From contig CBDUEV010000112.1 in assembly GCA_965366365.1 (NCBI GenBank), positions 1 to 6,674 of the forward strand: DNA of 6,674 nucleotides. The letters run 5' to 3'. How positions within the stretch are numbered: position 1 is the stretch's first letter; each line of letters begins with the position of its first letter. The position numbers and the translations under genes are program-made. This document shows, piece after piece, positions 1 through 5,274 of this stretch. Source of the stretch: CBDUEV01 sp965366365 (GTDB lineage: Bacteria; Actinomycetota; Acidimicrobiia; Spongiisociales; JAENVV01). The notes below the pieces were generated by a model. It worked only from the letters and a program-made list of their open reading frames with translations, searched no databases and had not been told where the DNA came from.

Positions 1-3
1 CTA

Positions 4-62
4 CCCCCTCTGGTCCGCCGTTGCGTGGCAGGCCTCCCTCCCCCGGTTTCCGGGGGAGGGAA
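4..62. repeat. Hairpin element at the 3' side of the propeller gene
   Basis: A perfect 11-bp inverted repeat (36-46 with 50-60, three-T loop) made of CCCTCCCCCGG and its complement lies just beyond the stop of the minus-strand propeller gene. It has no T-run on either side, so it is not a classical Rho-independent terminator, though it could stabilise or end that transcript. The order CCCCCTC, a short GC spacer, then CCTCCC...GGGAGGGAA matches the element at 2716-2772, so I class it as a dispersed intergenic repeat rather than a gene-specific signal. Confidence 0.6.
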
Positions 63-86
63 TGGGCAGAAGACCGGGCGCTTCTC

Positions 87-1157
87 TTACGGAACGATGG
101 TCACCACGGCGCCGTTGCCGAAGGCGTTCATGGTGGCGTAGAGCTTCCCGTTGGCCCACTCGAGTGCGGCCGGCTCGTTCAACTCGACGACCTCCGCCGG
201 GGCCCCGTTCGCGACCTTCGAGATCCGGTTCCCGAACAGCTCGGCCACGTAGATGGTCCCGTCAGGGGCGACAGCCAGGTCAGTGGCTCCGAGGAAGCCG
301 GAGGCCACCTCGGTCAATGCGCCGCTGGCGGGATTGATGCGGAACACCCGGCCCCTGGCCCCGAGACTGTCATCCTCCGGACCGCCCGGCAACGCCGATA
401 CGTACAGCATGCCGTCCGGTCCCAATTCGACGTCGGTTGGCACCGGATCGAAGTTGAACGTTGCCCCCACCACGCACTCGGGGAGGCCGAAACCGGCCGC
501 CACGTCGGCGGTCACCGTCTCCGGAAGCGGCGGCAGGACCGCAACTTTGCGAACCCGTCCGTCCTTGCCGACCCGGACGATGTCGTTGCCCCCGGCGTCG
601 GCGACCACGAAGCTGCCGTCCGGCATCCGTTCAATGGCATAGGCGTTGGAGTCGACCACTCCTCGGTACGAGTATCCGCCGCCGACTTCTTCCGGCACCT
701 GATCGGCGCATTCGGGAGAGAGACCCTGGAAGCCATAGGAATTCACCCGGTCGGGGTTGTTGGTCTCCTCGAAGGTTCCGGGATCGCCCAGCGTCTGCAC
801 CGTTCCGTTCTTCAGGACCCGCTGCACGAGCCCGATGTAGTCGCCGTTGTCTTGGCCGGCGAGCGTGAAGACCACCGACTTGTTCGGTTCGACCACCACC
901 CCGGAGATCGACGCAGCCGGGTTGGTCGACGAGGCGAGGAGCTTCGACTGTCCGTTGGGTGAAGCCGACGTGAGAAGGCCGGCAAAGCTCTGGGAGACGT
1001 AGACGGTCCCATCGGGGCTGACCGCCAGCCCGAGCGGCCCCGCCAGGCCGTCGATGATCGGATCCGAAACCGTCCCCCCTGGTACCGCTCCGGCAGGCGC
1101 CAGCATCGAGACCGACATGAGCACCGCCAGGACGAGCAGCGTCACCATACGCCGCAT
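87..1157 (-). CDS. Secreted ScyD/ScyE-family beta-propeller protein
   Basis: This 356-residue protein has a signal peptide (Arg2-Arg3, hydrophobic residues 5-20, likely cleavage after Ala-Gly-Ala24), so it should be exported. The mature part repeats a propeller-blade motif, x-P-D-G-x-(hydrophobic)-Y/V-V, at about 47-54, 178-186, 246-254 and 297-305. Phrases such as PTDVELGPDG and DLAVAPDGTIYVAE are typical of the ScyD/ScyE family (NHL/SMP-30-like propellers, named from cyanobacterial scytonemin clusters). Actinobacterial members are common and have no known role. Cys150 and Cys228 could form a disulfide after export. The ATG at 1157 is chosen because AAGGAGGGG lies 5 bases upstream and the signal peptide begins there. 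The frame stays open to 1463 but that extension has no signal-like sequence. No catalytic residues can be named, so enzyme or binding function is open. Confidence 0.87.
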   Translation of the reverse strand: MRRMVTLLVLAVLMSVSMLAPAGAVPGGTVSDPIIDGLAGPLGLAVSPDGTVYVSQSFAGLLTSASPNGQSKLLASSTNPAASISGVVVEPNKSVVFTLAGQDNGDYIGLVQRVLKNGTVQTLGDPGTFEETNNPDRVNSYGFQGLSPECADQVPEEVGGGYSYRGVVDSNAYAIERMPDGSFVVADAGGNDIVRVGKDGRVRKVAVLPPLPETVTADVAAGFGLPECVVGATFNFDPVPTDVELGPDGMLYVSALPGGPEDDSLGARGRVFRINPASGALTEVASGFLGATDLAVAPDGTIYVAELFGNRISKVANGAPAEVVELNEPAALEWANGKLYATMNAFGNGAVVTIVP

Positions 1158-1163
1158 GATTTC

Positions 1164-1171
1164 CCCTCCTT
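1164..1171 (-). promoter_or_regulatory. Strong ribosome binding site of the propeller gene
   Basis: Read on the minus strand, AAGGAGGGG precedes the ATG at 1157 with a short spacer. It fixes the start against the longer open frame that reaches 1463. Confidence 0.85.
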
Positions 1172-1234
1172 GATACAGGGTGGGCCGGTTGGACACCACC
1201 CATCCGAACCGGGGCGCAGAGGCCCGATCCGCCG

Positions 1235-1264
1235 AAATTACGCCCGCGAGAAGAGGGCAGTCAA
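1235..1264 (-). promoter_or_regulatory. Probable sigma70-type promoter of the propeller gene
   Basis: On the minus strand TTGACT (1264-1259) is separated by 18 bases from TAATTT (1240-1235). The -35 matches TTGACA in five of six positions and the -10 fits the actinobacterial TANNNT form. Transcription would start near 1228, leaving an untranslated leader of about 70 bases before the ATG at 1157. This is the best promoter I can read in the window. Confidence 0.6.
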
Positions 1265-1397
1265 TGACTATTTCTCGGTAACCCGAACGCGCCACCTCGT
1301 TCGACGGAGCGACAGATCGGCGACCCTGCCTCCGGGACGGCCGGCCACTGGTCGAGTGTTTCTCCATCCGACCCGAATCGACTAACGTCTCACACCG

Positions 1398-1526
1398 ATG
1401 AACGAGAAACCACTCACGCATACCGTCCCCCAGGGGGCGGCTTTTTTTTGCCCCGAGTGGCACCCACCGACGTCGCCAGGCGCTGGCTGCACGTCGGTGG
1501 CGACTGAGAAGGAGTACATCGAATGA
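1398..1526 (+). CDS. Putative pyrB leader peptide (pyrL-like, 42 aa)
   Basis: An ORF of 42 codons starts at ATG 1398 and ends at TGA 1524-1526, which overlaps the pyrB ATG (1523-1525) as ATGA. It carries a complete intrinsic terminator inside its codons 9-18. The T-run is read as Phe-Phe and the flanks give Gly-Ala-Ala-Phe-Phe-Cys-Pro. E. coli PyrL, a 44-residue attenuator peptide, as I recall it ends with a very similar Gly-Ala-Phe-Phe-Cys-Pro segment formed the same way. There is no Shine-Dalgarno before 1398. A TANNNT element, TAACGT at 1383-1388, would allow a leaderless start at or near the ATG, although its spacing is slightly long. The peptide is not expected to have a function of its own; translation would control termination and feed ribosomes to pyrB. 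The frame is closed by TAA at 1383-1385, so no longer form exists. Position and architecture support it; coding is unproven. Confidence 0.55.
   Translation: MNEKPLTHTVPQGAAFFCPEWHPPTSPGAGCTSVATEKEYIE
1423..1449 (+). terminator. Intrinsic terminator / attenuator upstream of pyrB
   Basis: CCGTCCC (1423-1429) pairs with GGGGCGG (1434-1440), a 7-bp stem with one G-T pair and a CCAG loop. It is followed by C and eight consecutive Ts (1442-1449). It lies 73 bases before the pyrB start, points towards pyrB, and has no upstream plus-strand gene that it could end. That placement fits an attenuator. A translating ribosome in the overlapping leader ORF would cover the stem and permit read-through. Confidence 0.8.
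1464..1500 (+). promoter_or_regulatory. Strong stem-loop between attenuator and pyrB ribosome site
   Basis: CCACCGACGT (1464-1473) is the exact complement of ACGTCGGTGG (1491-1500). Inside the loop GCCAG (1475-1479) pairs with CTGGC (1483-1487). The structure ends six bases before the pyrB Shine-Dalgarno. Ribosomes finishing the leader ORF would have to melt it, so it may couple pyrB translation to leader translation or serve as an RNA-binding site. No T-run follows, so it is not a terminator. Confidence 0.6.
1506..1514 (+). promoter_or_regulatory. Ribosome binding site of pyrB
   Basis: GAGAAGGAG lies 8 bases before ATG 1523 and fixes the pyrB start. It sits inside the last codons of the leader ORF, so leader translation and pyrB initiation share the same stretch. 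Confidence 0.8.
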
Positions 1527-2500
1527 CCACCAGGCGACACACTGAGCACCTTCCCTTCGGAGAGAAGCGCAACCCCCGCTTCTTCGGGCAGGACATCCTC
1601 TCGGTTTCGCAGTTCGACCGAAACGACCTCGAGACGATCTTCGAAGTCGCCCACGAGATGTACGGCATGGTGGAACGGATCGGCACCTTCGACCTCCTCA
1701 AAGGCAAAGTGCTCACCAACCTGTTCTACGAACCGTCCACCCGCACCTCGTCCTCGTTCGTGGCCGCCATCGAACGACTCGGCGGAAGCGTCGTGCAGAT
1801 CAACAACGTGCAGTACTCGTCCGTCTCCAAGGGCGAAACGCTCGAAGACACCGTCCGCACCATGGAGTCGTACACCGACGCCATCGTCCTGCGCCACCCC
1901 GAGAAAGGCTCGGCAGCCCTCGCCGCGGCGGCCGCCTCCAAGCCGATCATCAACGCCGGAGACGGAGCGGGCGAACATCCCACCCAAGCGCTCCTCGACG
2001 CCTACACCATCCGCGAAGAGATGGGCACCCTCGACGGGTTGACCGTCACCATGCTGGGCGACCTCAAGTACGGGCGGACCGTCCACTCCCTCGCCAAGCT
2101 GCTCACCCTCTTCGACGTGAAGATCAACTACGTCGCCCCCGACATCCTCCAGATGCCCGACTCGTTCGTGCAGGAAGTCGGCGCAGCCGGCATCGAGCAG
2201 CACCAGACGGCCGACCTCGACGAGGTCCTCGCCGACACCGACGTGCTCTACGTCACCCGCATCCAGAGAGAGCGGTTCGAGGACCCCGCCGACTACGACA
2301 AGGTCAAAGACTCGTACGTCATCACCCCCGAAACGCTCAAGACAGCCAAGGAGCGCATGATCGTCATGCACCCCCTGCCACGCGTCGGCGAGATCTCAAC
2401 CGAGGTCGACGACGACCCCCGCGCCGCCTACTTCCGCCAGATGGAATACGGCATGTACGTGCGGATGGCGCTCCTGTCACTGGTGTTGGGCCGGGCATAG
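1523..2500 (+). CDS. pyrB: Aspartate carbamoyltransferase, catalytic subunit
   Basis: PyrB condenses carbamoyl phosphate with L-aspartate to N-carbamoyl-L-aspartate, the committed step of cytosolic pyrimidine synthesis. All key elements are present in the 325 residues: the carbamoyl-phosphate loop Ser-Thr-Arg-Thr at 72-75; the mobile loop with Lys103 (equivalent of E. coli Lys84); Arg124; His-Pro-Thr-Gln at 152-155; Gly-Asp-Leu-Lys-Tyr-Gly-Arg-Thr at 179-186; the aspartate-binding Arg246 and Gln248 in VTRIQRER; and His-Pro-Leu-Pro-Arg at 283-287. The last four motifs resemble the E. coli/archaeal/plant type of ATCase. Length is slightly above the E. coli chain because of an N-terminal extension of about 15-20 residues. 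The start is set by the ribosome site and by the ATGA overlap with the leader ORF. It appears monocistronic: no pyrI, pyrC or carA follows, and two hairpins come directly after the stop. Confidence 0.97.
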   Translation: MTTRRHTEHLPFGEKRNPRFFGQDILSVSQFDRNDLETIFEVAHEMYGMVERIGTFDLLKGKVLTNLFYEPSTRTSSSFVAAIERLGGSVVQINNVQYSSVSKGETLEDTVRTMESYTDAIVLRHPEKGSAALAAAAASKPIINAGDGAGEHPTQALLDAYTIREEMGTLDGLTVTMLGDLKYGRTVHSLAKLLTLFDVKINYVAPDILQMPDSFVQEVGAAGIEQHQTADLDEVLADTDVLYVTRIQRERFEDPADYDKVKDSYVITPETLKTAKERMIVMHPLPRVGEISTEVDDDPRAAYFRQMEYGMYVRMALLSLVLGRA

Positions 2501-2550
2501 CGGACACGAAACGGAGTTTCGGGTCCGTTGCAGAACGCTTGGCGTTCTGC
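2501..2550 (+). terminator. Tandem hairpins after pyrB
   Basis: Directly after the TAG, CGGACACGAAAC (2501-2512) pairs with GTTTCGGGTCCG (2516-2527) over 12 bp with one mismatch and a GGA loop. Two bases later GCAGAACGC (2530-2538) pairs perfectly with GCGTTCTGC (2542-2550) across a TTG loop. Neither is followed by a T-run. Two compact stems right at a stop codon suggest a U-less terminator or an mRNA 3'-end stabiliser for pyrB. Confidence 0.6.
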
Positions 2551-2595
2551 GCCAGAAAGCAGCGCGGCCCTTCCCCCTCCTGCGAGGGGGACACC

Positions 2596-2699
2596 CCTGC
2601 TTCCGTCACCCGTGGGGGGAGGTCTCGGAGCCTTTCTCCCCCCATTCTTGGGGGGAGTACCTGAGCCGGAGGCGAAGGGGAGGCGGGTTGTCGGGCGCG
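2596..2699. repeat. Direct repeat, copy 1 (104 bp)
   Basis: It aligns without gaps to 2888-2991 with four mismatches by eye (positions 10, 30, 86 and 89 of the repeat). It contains the inverted repeat CTCCCCCC (2636-2643) / GGGGGGAG (2650-2657) with an ATTCTT loop. Weaker similarity continues upstream to about 2584. It has no ORF with a plausible product and no transposase, so at most it is non-autonomous. Confidence 0.9.
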
Positions 2700-2715
2700 G
2701 GACCGTTCTGCGGTG

Positions 2716-2772
2716 CCCCCTCCGACCCGTCACTTCGTGACGGGCCACCTCCCCCAGGTGTGGGGGAGGGAA
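2716..2772. repeat. Two-hairpin intergenic element
   Basis: After CCCCCTC, CCCGTCAC (2726-2733) pairs with GTGACGGG (2737-2744) across a TTC loop. Then CCTCCCCC (2748-2755) pairs with GGGGGAGG (2762-2769). The element ends in GGGAA. The same order is seen at 4-62, and a decayed version lies at about 2802-2836. Confidence 0.7.
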
Positions 2773-2779
2773 GAGTGAC

Positions 2780-2813
2780 GACCTGCCACTTCGTGAGACC
2801 TGCCACTTCGTGA
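2780..2813. repeat. 17-bp tandem duplication
   Basis: GACCTGCCACTTCGTGA occurs at 2780-2796 and is repeated exactly and without spacer at 2797-2813. The second unit runs into a degenerate copy of the preceding two-hairpin element. Confidence 0.9.
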
Positions 2814-2887
2814 CGGGCTACCTCTCTCAGGTTGGGCCGGCTACCCGTCGCCTTCGGGGCTCTTTCTCCGCGTGTGAGGGGACAGCT

Positions 2888-2991
2888 CCTGCTTCCCTCA
2901 CCCGTGGGGGGAGGTCCCGGAGCCTTTCTCCCCCCATTCTTGGGGGGAGTACCTGAGCCGGAGGCGAAGGGGTGGGGGGTTGTCGGGCGCG
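2888..2991. repeat. Direct repeat, copy 2 (104 bp)
   Basis: Second copy of the repeat at 2596-2699, in the same orientation, with start points 292 bp apart. The internal stem CTCCCCCC/GGGGGGAG is at 2928-2935 and 2942-2949 and is fully conserved, including its loop. Confidence 0.9.
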
Positions 2992-3060
2992 TGGGCGACA
3001 CATCGCCGTTCTCGCACTCGGCGCACCCGCAGGCAGGCGGCCGGCGGATGGGGCCCTGAA

Positions 3061-3513
3061 CTAGCTTGTGTCGAGTTGGTAGCTGTAGACGCTGAGAACG
3101 AAGCCAGGCGTAGGTTCCATCGTCGTCTCCAACGTGGCGCCCATCGCCTCATAGAACCCGGTAGCTCCTGGGTCCGACACGATCATCATGCGGTCATGCA
3201 TCAGCGCCGCTTGCGCGACGGCGTGTTCCCACAGAATGCGCCCATATCCGTGCCCGATGAGGTCGGTGCGCATGAACATTCGCAACAGCTCCACGTGGTC
3301 TCCGCGGTCGCGCAGTTCGTAGAAGGCAAGCGGACCCGCGCCCTCATCCAGCACGAACACAAGGTGCTGATCGGGGTCATCTTCGCCCTCCAACATCGTT
3401 GCGAAGGCGCCGTATGCATCCGGATGGTTCCGGTCATGGCCCCAATGGCGGATCCCCGCCAGCGTCATGGCATCCAAGGCTTCTCGATCGTTGGCGTTCG
3501 CTCGCCGGAACAT
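3061..3513 (-). CDS. GNAT-family N-acetyltransferase
   Basis: A 150-residue cytosolic protein of ordinary single-domain GNAT length, predicted to move an acetyl group from acetyl-CoA to an amine. The acetyl-CoA loop is at 82-92, following the beta strand VELLRMFM, with glycines 87, 89 and 91 in G-x-G-x-G, then helix RILWEHAVAQAA. The usual Gln/Arg three residues before Gly89 is Ile86 here. Motif B is seen as GATGFYEAMGA at 116-126, where Tyr121 would be the usual catalytic acid. The start ATG at 3513 is preceded by overlapping GAGGTGGAGGT. The gene lies 130 bases beyond the antiporter on the same strand and could be reached by read-through, but the gap has its own hairpin. Substrate cannot be predicted; small-molecule, antibiotic or protein acetylation are all possible. 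Confidence 0.88.
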   Translation of the reverse strand: MFRRANANDREALDAMTLAGIRHWGHDRNHPDAYGAFATMLEGEDDPDQHLVFVLDEGAGPLAFYELRDRGDHVELLRMFMRTDLIGHGYGRILWEHAVAQAALMHDRMMIVSDPGATGFYEAMGATLETTMEPTPGFVLSVYSYQLDTS

Positions 3514-3611
3514 GCCACCTCCACCTCAAGCGCAGCCACTCGTCGCTCCGATACTTGCACACATCCCGACGATCGGACCTCAGCGGCCCGCCCTCTCCAG
3601 TTGAAACACGC

Positions 3612-3637
3612 CTGCCACAGGGGTGGGTCCGTGGCAG
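3612..3637 (-). terminator. Weak hairpin after the antiporter gene
   Basis: CTGCCAC (3612-3618) pairs with GTGGCAG (3631-3637) over 7 bp with a 12-base loop, six bases past the antiporter stop. Only a short T-stretch (GTTTC) follows on the minus strand. It may partly separate the antiporter from the acetyltransferase. Confidence 0.35.
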
Positions 3638-3643
3638 CCGGGG

Positions 3644-5221
3644 TCAGACAGGTCTTGGCGCTGGAGTCGAGCTCGAGAGAGCTGGTTCGACCGCTTCGGC
3701 ATCCGCCGCATCCGGCAGGTGCTCGGCGGGCATGAACAGCGCCACCGCTACCGCGCCGAGCAGCGCGATGCCGACCGCGAAGAAGATCGCCGTTCCCATG
3801 GCGTCGACGAAGGCCTGCTGGGCCGCCCCCACCAGGCCAGCGGCCGACTCGGCGGGCAAGTTGGCGGCGACAAAGGTGGCCGCCCCGATCGAGTTAGAGG
3901 CCGACGCGGCTGCCTCGGGGGGCAGCTGCGCGACGGCGCCGGCCATGTTGGCCGAGTAGGCCGAGTTGAAAGCCGACCCGATCACCGCCACGCCGACGGC
4001 GCCGGCCACCTGGCGAGTGACGTCGTTGGTGGCCGACGCGACTCCCGCCTTGGCGACCGGCACGGCGCCCATCACCGCGTCGGTGGACGGCGCCATCACG
4101 TTGCCCATCCCATACGAGAGGGCGACGATGGTGGTCCCGATGATCCAGTACTCGGTGTCGATCTCGAACGTGGTGAACATGACGAGAACCGCGCTCAAGA
4201 CCAGAAGACCGAACGTGACCACCCGGGTGGTTCCGAATCGCTCCACGAGACGGGGGGCCGTGGACGCCCCGATCACCATTCCGAGAGCGATCGGCGCCGT
4301 GCGCAGACCCGCCTCGAGGGCCGAGTATCCCTGCACGAACTGCAGGTACTGAGTGAGAAGGAAGATCACCCCGAACAGCGAGAAGAAGGCGATCGAAATG
4401 GCCGTAGCCCCACCGGAGAACCTGCGGTTCTTGAAATAGTCGAGGTTCAACATCGGATGGTCTGTGCGCCGTTCCACCACCAGGAACGCCAGACCGAAGC
4501 CGAGCGTCACGGCGAACGCCGTCAGGACATTGGCGGACGTCCATCCCAGCGATGGACCTTCGATGATCCCGTACACGAGCGCCGAGATGGCGACCATCGA
4601 AGTGGCGGCACCCTTGATGTCGAGGGGCGTCGATTCCGGATCGCGGCTGGCAGGCACGAGGAAGTAGCCGAGCACGAGGGCACCGATCACGATCGGGACG
4701 TTGATGAGGAACACGGAGCCCCACCAGAAGTTTTCGAGGAGAGCACCCCCCACCACCGGTCCGATCCCGATTCCGAGCCCGGCCACGCCGGCCCAGATGC
4801 CGATAGCCCGCCCCCGCTCCTCGCGGGGAAAGACGTCGGTGATGATGGACAGGGTGGCCGGCATGATCAGCGCGCCGCCGATTCCCATGACAGCTCGGGC
4901 GGCGATGAGTTGGTCGGCCGTGTCGGTGAACGCCGCGGCGGCGCTCGCCGCACCGAAGATCAACAGCCCGATCACCAGCGCCTTGGCGCGGCCGAAGCGA
5001 TCGCCGATCGCTCCCATCGTGAGCAGCAATCCTGCAAACACCAGGATGTAGGAGTCGACCATCCACTGCAGTTGGGAGGCGGAAGCCGAGAGGTCCTGCT
5101 GGAGCGTGGGGAGCGCCACGTTGAGAATGGTGTTGTCGAGTCCGATGATCACCAGGCTCAAACTGAGCACCGCCAACGTCCACCAACGGCGCCGGTACTT
5201 CTGTTCGGGGTCGATTCGCAT
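3644..5221 (-). CDS. DHA2-family (EmrB/QacA-type) drug:H+ antiporter, MFS
   Basis: A 525-residue inner-membrane protein that should export drugs or other hydrophobic compounds in exchange for protons. Family motifs are clear: motif D1 LDNTILNVALP at 28-38, motif A Gly70-x-x-Gly-Asp-Arg-Phe-Gly-Arg78 after helix 2, and the antiporter motif C around Gly148-Gly159 with Gly154-Pro155. Near 398-415, ATNDVTRQVAGAVGVA is the conserved stretch of 14-helix EmrB/QacA transporters. The number of hydrophobic segments and the length fit 14 transmembrane helices. The last 25 residues are a hydrophilic Ala/Pro/Ser tail. The ATG at 5221 is preceded by GGAGGAG at a 7-base spacing. It is divergent from a TetR gene with operators in between, so it is probably induced when a ligand releases the repressor. 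Substrate is not predictable from sequence. Confidence 0.95.
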   Translation of the reverse strand: MRIDPEQKYRRRWWTLAVLSLSLVIIGLDNTILNVALPTLQQDLSASASQLQWMVDSYILVFAGLLLTMGAIGDRFGRAKALVIGLLIFGAASAAAAFTDTADQLIAARAVMGIGGALIMPATLSIITDVFPREERGRAIGIWAGVAGLGIGIGPVVGGALLENFWWGSVFLINVPIVIGALVLGYFLVPASRDPESTPLDIKGAATSMVAISALVYGIIEGPSLGWTSANVLTAFAVTLGFGLAFLVVERRTDHPMLNLDYFKNRRFSGGATAISIAFFSLFGVIFLLTQYLQFVQGYSALEAGLRTAPIALGMVIGASTAPRLVERFGTTRVVTFGLLVLSAVLVMFTTFEIDTEYWIIGTTIVALSYGMGNVMAPSTDAVMGAVPVAKAGVASATNDVTRQVAGAVGVAVIGSAFNSAYSANMAGAVAQLPPEAAASASNSIGAATFVAANLPAESAAGLVGAAQQAFVDAMGTAIFFAVGIALLGAVAVALFMPAEHLPDAADAEAVEPALSSSTPAPRPV

Positions 5222-5252
5222 GGGGCCACTCCTCCAAAGATATCGGACAGTT

Positions 5253-5271
5253 GTGTTGCATAGTACAACAC
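5253..5271. promoter_or_regulatory. TetR operator 1
   Basis: GTGTTG-N7-CAACAC is a perfect 6-bp dyad. The spacer contains TACTAT on the minus strand (5265-5260), a good -10 for the antiporter, with TTGCGC 18 bases upstream as a weak -35. Binding here would block antiporter transcription directly. Confidence 0.75.
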
Positions 5272-5274
5272 GAC

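Larger units (their letters stand above)
1158..1522. other. Divergent intergenic region between propeller gene and pyrB
   Basis: This 365-base stretch separates two divergent genes. The left part (to about 1264) holds the propeller gene's ribosome site and promoter. A dyad CGAACG-N8-CGTTCG lies at 1284-1303. The right part, from 1398, holds the leader ORF, terminator and second stem-loop of the pyrB leader. A plus-strand frame from 1170 to 1385 is open but starts at TTG with no ribosome site and I do not call it. No clear TTGACA-type promoter for pyrB is visible. Confidence 0.7.
2501..3060. other. Gene-free repeat region between pyrB and the acetyltransferase
   Basis: This 560-base stretch holds no credible gene. 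Open frames on both strands give only low-complexity Arg/Pro/Gly-rich peptides, and the same peptide appears twice because the DNA is duplicated. The content is, in order: the pyrB terminal hairpins, direct repeat copy 1 (2596-2699), a two-hairpin element (2716-2772), a 17-bp tandem duplication (2780-2813) leading into a degenerate copy of the same element, and direct repeat copy 2 (2888-2991). Confidence 0.8.

Noticed and set aside
1284..1303. LexA/SOS box
   Set aside because: Spacing between GAAC and GTTC is ten bases rather than the four of actinobacterial LexA sites.
1170..1385. 71-codon plus-strand frame in the divergent gap
   Set aside because: TTG start, no ribosome site, Arg-rich product, and it overlaps the propeller gene's promoter.
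1158..1463. 102-residue N-terminal extension of the propeller protein
   Set aside because: The internal ATG at 1157 has an excellent ribosome site and begins a signal peptide, and a promoter lies inside the extension.
2263..2275. CCAGAGAG-like sequence resembling the PyrR RNA-binding loop
   Set aside because: It lies deep inside pyrB and encodes the conserved aspartate-site residues (RIQRER), so codon content explains it; no PyrR-type anti-antiterminator is seen in the pyrB leader.
1382..2371. 329-codon minus-strand open frame opposite pyrB
   Set aside because: pyrB is unmistakable on the plus strand; the antisense product has only Val/Gly/Asp-rich composition bias.
2596..2991. CRISPR array
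   Set aside because: Only two long copies with unrelated intervening sequence of unequal type, no short regular repeats and spacers, and no cas genes.
2528..3152. Several 70-130 codon frames on both strands of the repeat region
   Set aside because: They are translations of the repeats (the same peptide appears from both copies) and lack ribosome sites.
3623..5263. 546-codon plus-strand open frame opposite the antiporter
   Set aside because: Its product is His/Arg/Asp-rich low-complexity sequence; it is the antisense shadow of a high-GC gene with clear MFS motifs on the other strand.
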